A stretch of 5,221 bases of DNA from Crocinitomicaceae bacterium (GTDB lineage: Bacteria > Bacteroidota > Bacteroidia > Flavobacteriales_D > Crocinitomicaceae). A program made the translations under genes and the position numbers. Below, piece by piece: positions 4,720 to 5,221 of this stretch (the stretch's first letter is position 1; every line of letters begins with the position of its first letter). The stretch is taken from positions 1-5,221 of the forward strand of contig JAURHO010000124.1 in assembly GCA_030833265.1 (NCBI GenBank), written 5' to 3'. A model generated the notes under the pieces. That model worked only from the letters and a program-made list of their open reading frames with translations, ran no database searches and was not told where the DNA came from.

Positions 4720-5221
4720 TCACTTAACTGAAATCGTTATTCCTGTTATCTGATTCAATAGCTTGCAGTCACCGGCTTGGACACCTGTCAAAAATTCACG
4801 AATGACCTGCGAAGTCAATGTCTCTGTTTTTTTTGATATGCCTCGCCCAGCAAAATTCATGTGCGTGGCACCATCAATGACGCCAAGCCACTTGCATCCT
4901 GATTTCATATTGTTAAATGGCTCGGTTCTTGTTTCCCAAGATAATCCGCCTAATTCCTTGTCTTGAGTACCTGTCAGCATCAATACTGGTTGGTTGATAT
5001 CGTTCCATGCATTTTCAGGAAATATCAATCCTGAGCCTTGTGGAGAAATAGCGATGTAAGCCGTGAACTTGGGCACTTCAGCAATATTCAATTTGTTTAG
5101 TGCACCTGCCTGCATCATCACAGTCGCTGCGCCCATTGAGTGACCAATCAAAACAGCCACTTTTGAATTGCACTGACCTTGAGCCCATTCTTTCGCAACA
5201 GCAATGTCCATAAATCTAGCT
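4720..5221 (-). CDS. Alpha/beta hydrolase, esterase/lipase-like (5' end missing)
   Basis: This is the C-terminal part (about 166 residues) of an alpha/beta hydrolase. The frame stays open to the right edge (ARF precedes an internal Met at 5209-5211), so the true start is outside the window. The nucleophile elbow G-H-S-M-G has its Ser at 5137-5139. The strand VLMLTGTQD gives the acid Asp at 4960-4962, and DGATHMNFAG gives the His at 4861-4863. Ser, Asp and His occur in the normal order. The architecture, with a short loop after GTQD and two late Cys (SGCKW, AGDCK), resembles secreted esterases of the chlorophyllase/PAF-acetylhydrolase/cutinase-like group, but the substrate is unknown. It is distinct from the hydrolase at the left edge (G-L-S-N-G elbow, GGGHG loop). 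A hairpin terminator follows the stop immediately. Confidence 0.87.
   Translation of the reverse strand, partial: ARFMDIAVAKEWAQGQCNSKVAVLIGHSMGAATVMMQAGALNKLNIAEVPKFTAYIAISPQGSGLIFPENAWNDINQPVLMLTGTQDKELGGLSWETRTEPFNNMKSGCKWLGVIDGATHMNFAGRGISKKTETLTSQVIREFLTGVQAGDCKLLNQITGITISVK

Overview
This 5.2 kb window looks like chromosomal accessory DNA of a moderately AT-rich betaproteobacterium, probably Burkholderiales. That call is an inference. It rests mainly on a solitary Bug/TctC-type periplasmic solute-binding protein, a family strongly expanded in Burkholderiales, set among small VOC, GYD and GFA/CENP-V-type genes. No rRNA, tRNA, CRISPR array, complete insertion sequence or phage gene is visible.

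Layout. The window opens inside a plus-strand alpha/beta hydrolase (stop at 567), followed by a small predicted lipoprotein (622-1068). A 177-base gap (1069-1245) holds a 14-bp perfect inverted repeat and a possible gene fragment. Two minus-strand genes come next: a VOC/glyoxalase-like protein (1755-2222) upstream of a conserved all-helical protein (1246-1740). Both have unconvincing TTG starts, and each has a natural ATG start one frame away. A 287-base gap (2223-2509) carries a short coding-like fragment and then a strong ribosome site for a plus-strand GYD-domain protein (2510-2839). A bidirectional hairpin terminator separates it from the convergent Bug protein (2944-3912, minus). Divergent from Bug is a GFA/CENP-V zinc protein (4111-4500). 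Between 4501 and 4719 lie a probable broken minus-strand gene with an in-frame TGA and a terminator hairpin. The window ends inside a second alpha/beta hydrolase (4720 to the right edge, minus).

How they fit. No single pathway links these genes. They read as separate one- or two-gene units with alternating orientation. The most notable shared element is an imperfect 35-bp intergenic sequence built on AAACTT-N7-AAAGTT. It occurs three times in the same orientation (2206, 4025, 4680), each time upstream of a minus-strand gene. It could be a common operator/promoter element or a small dispersed repeat. The second theme is decay: two possible N-terminal frameshifts, one nonsense-interrupted gene and two short coding-like fragments. 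This suggests a region losing genes, or in part a draft sequence with single-base errors.
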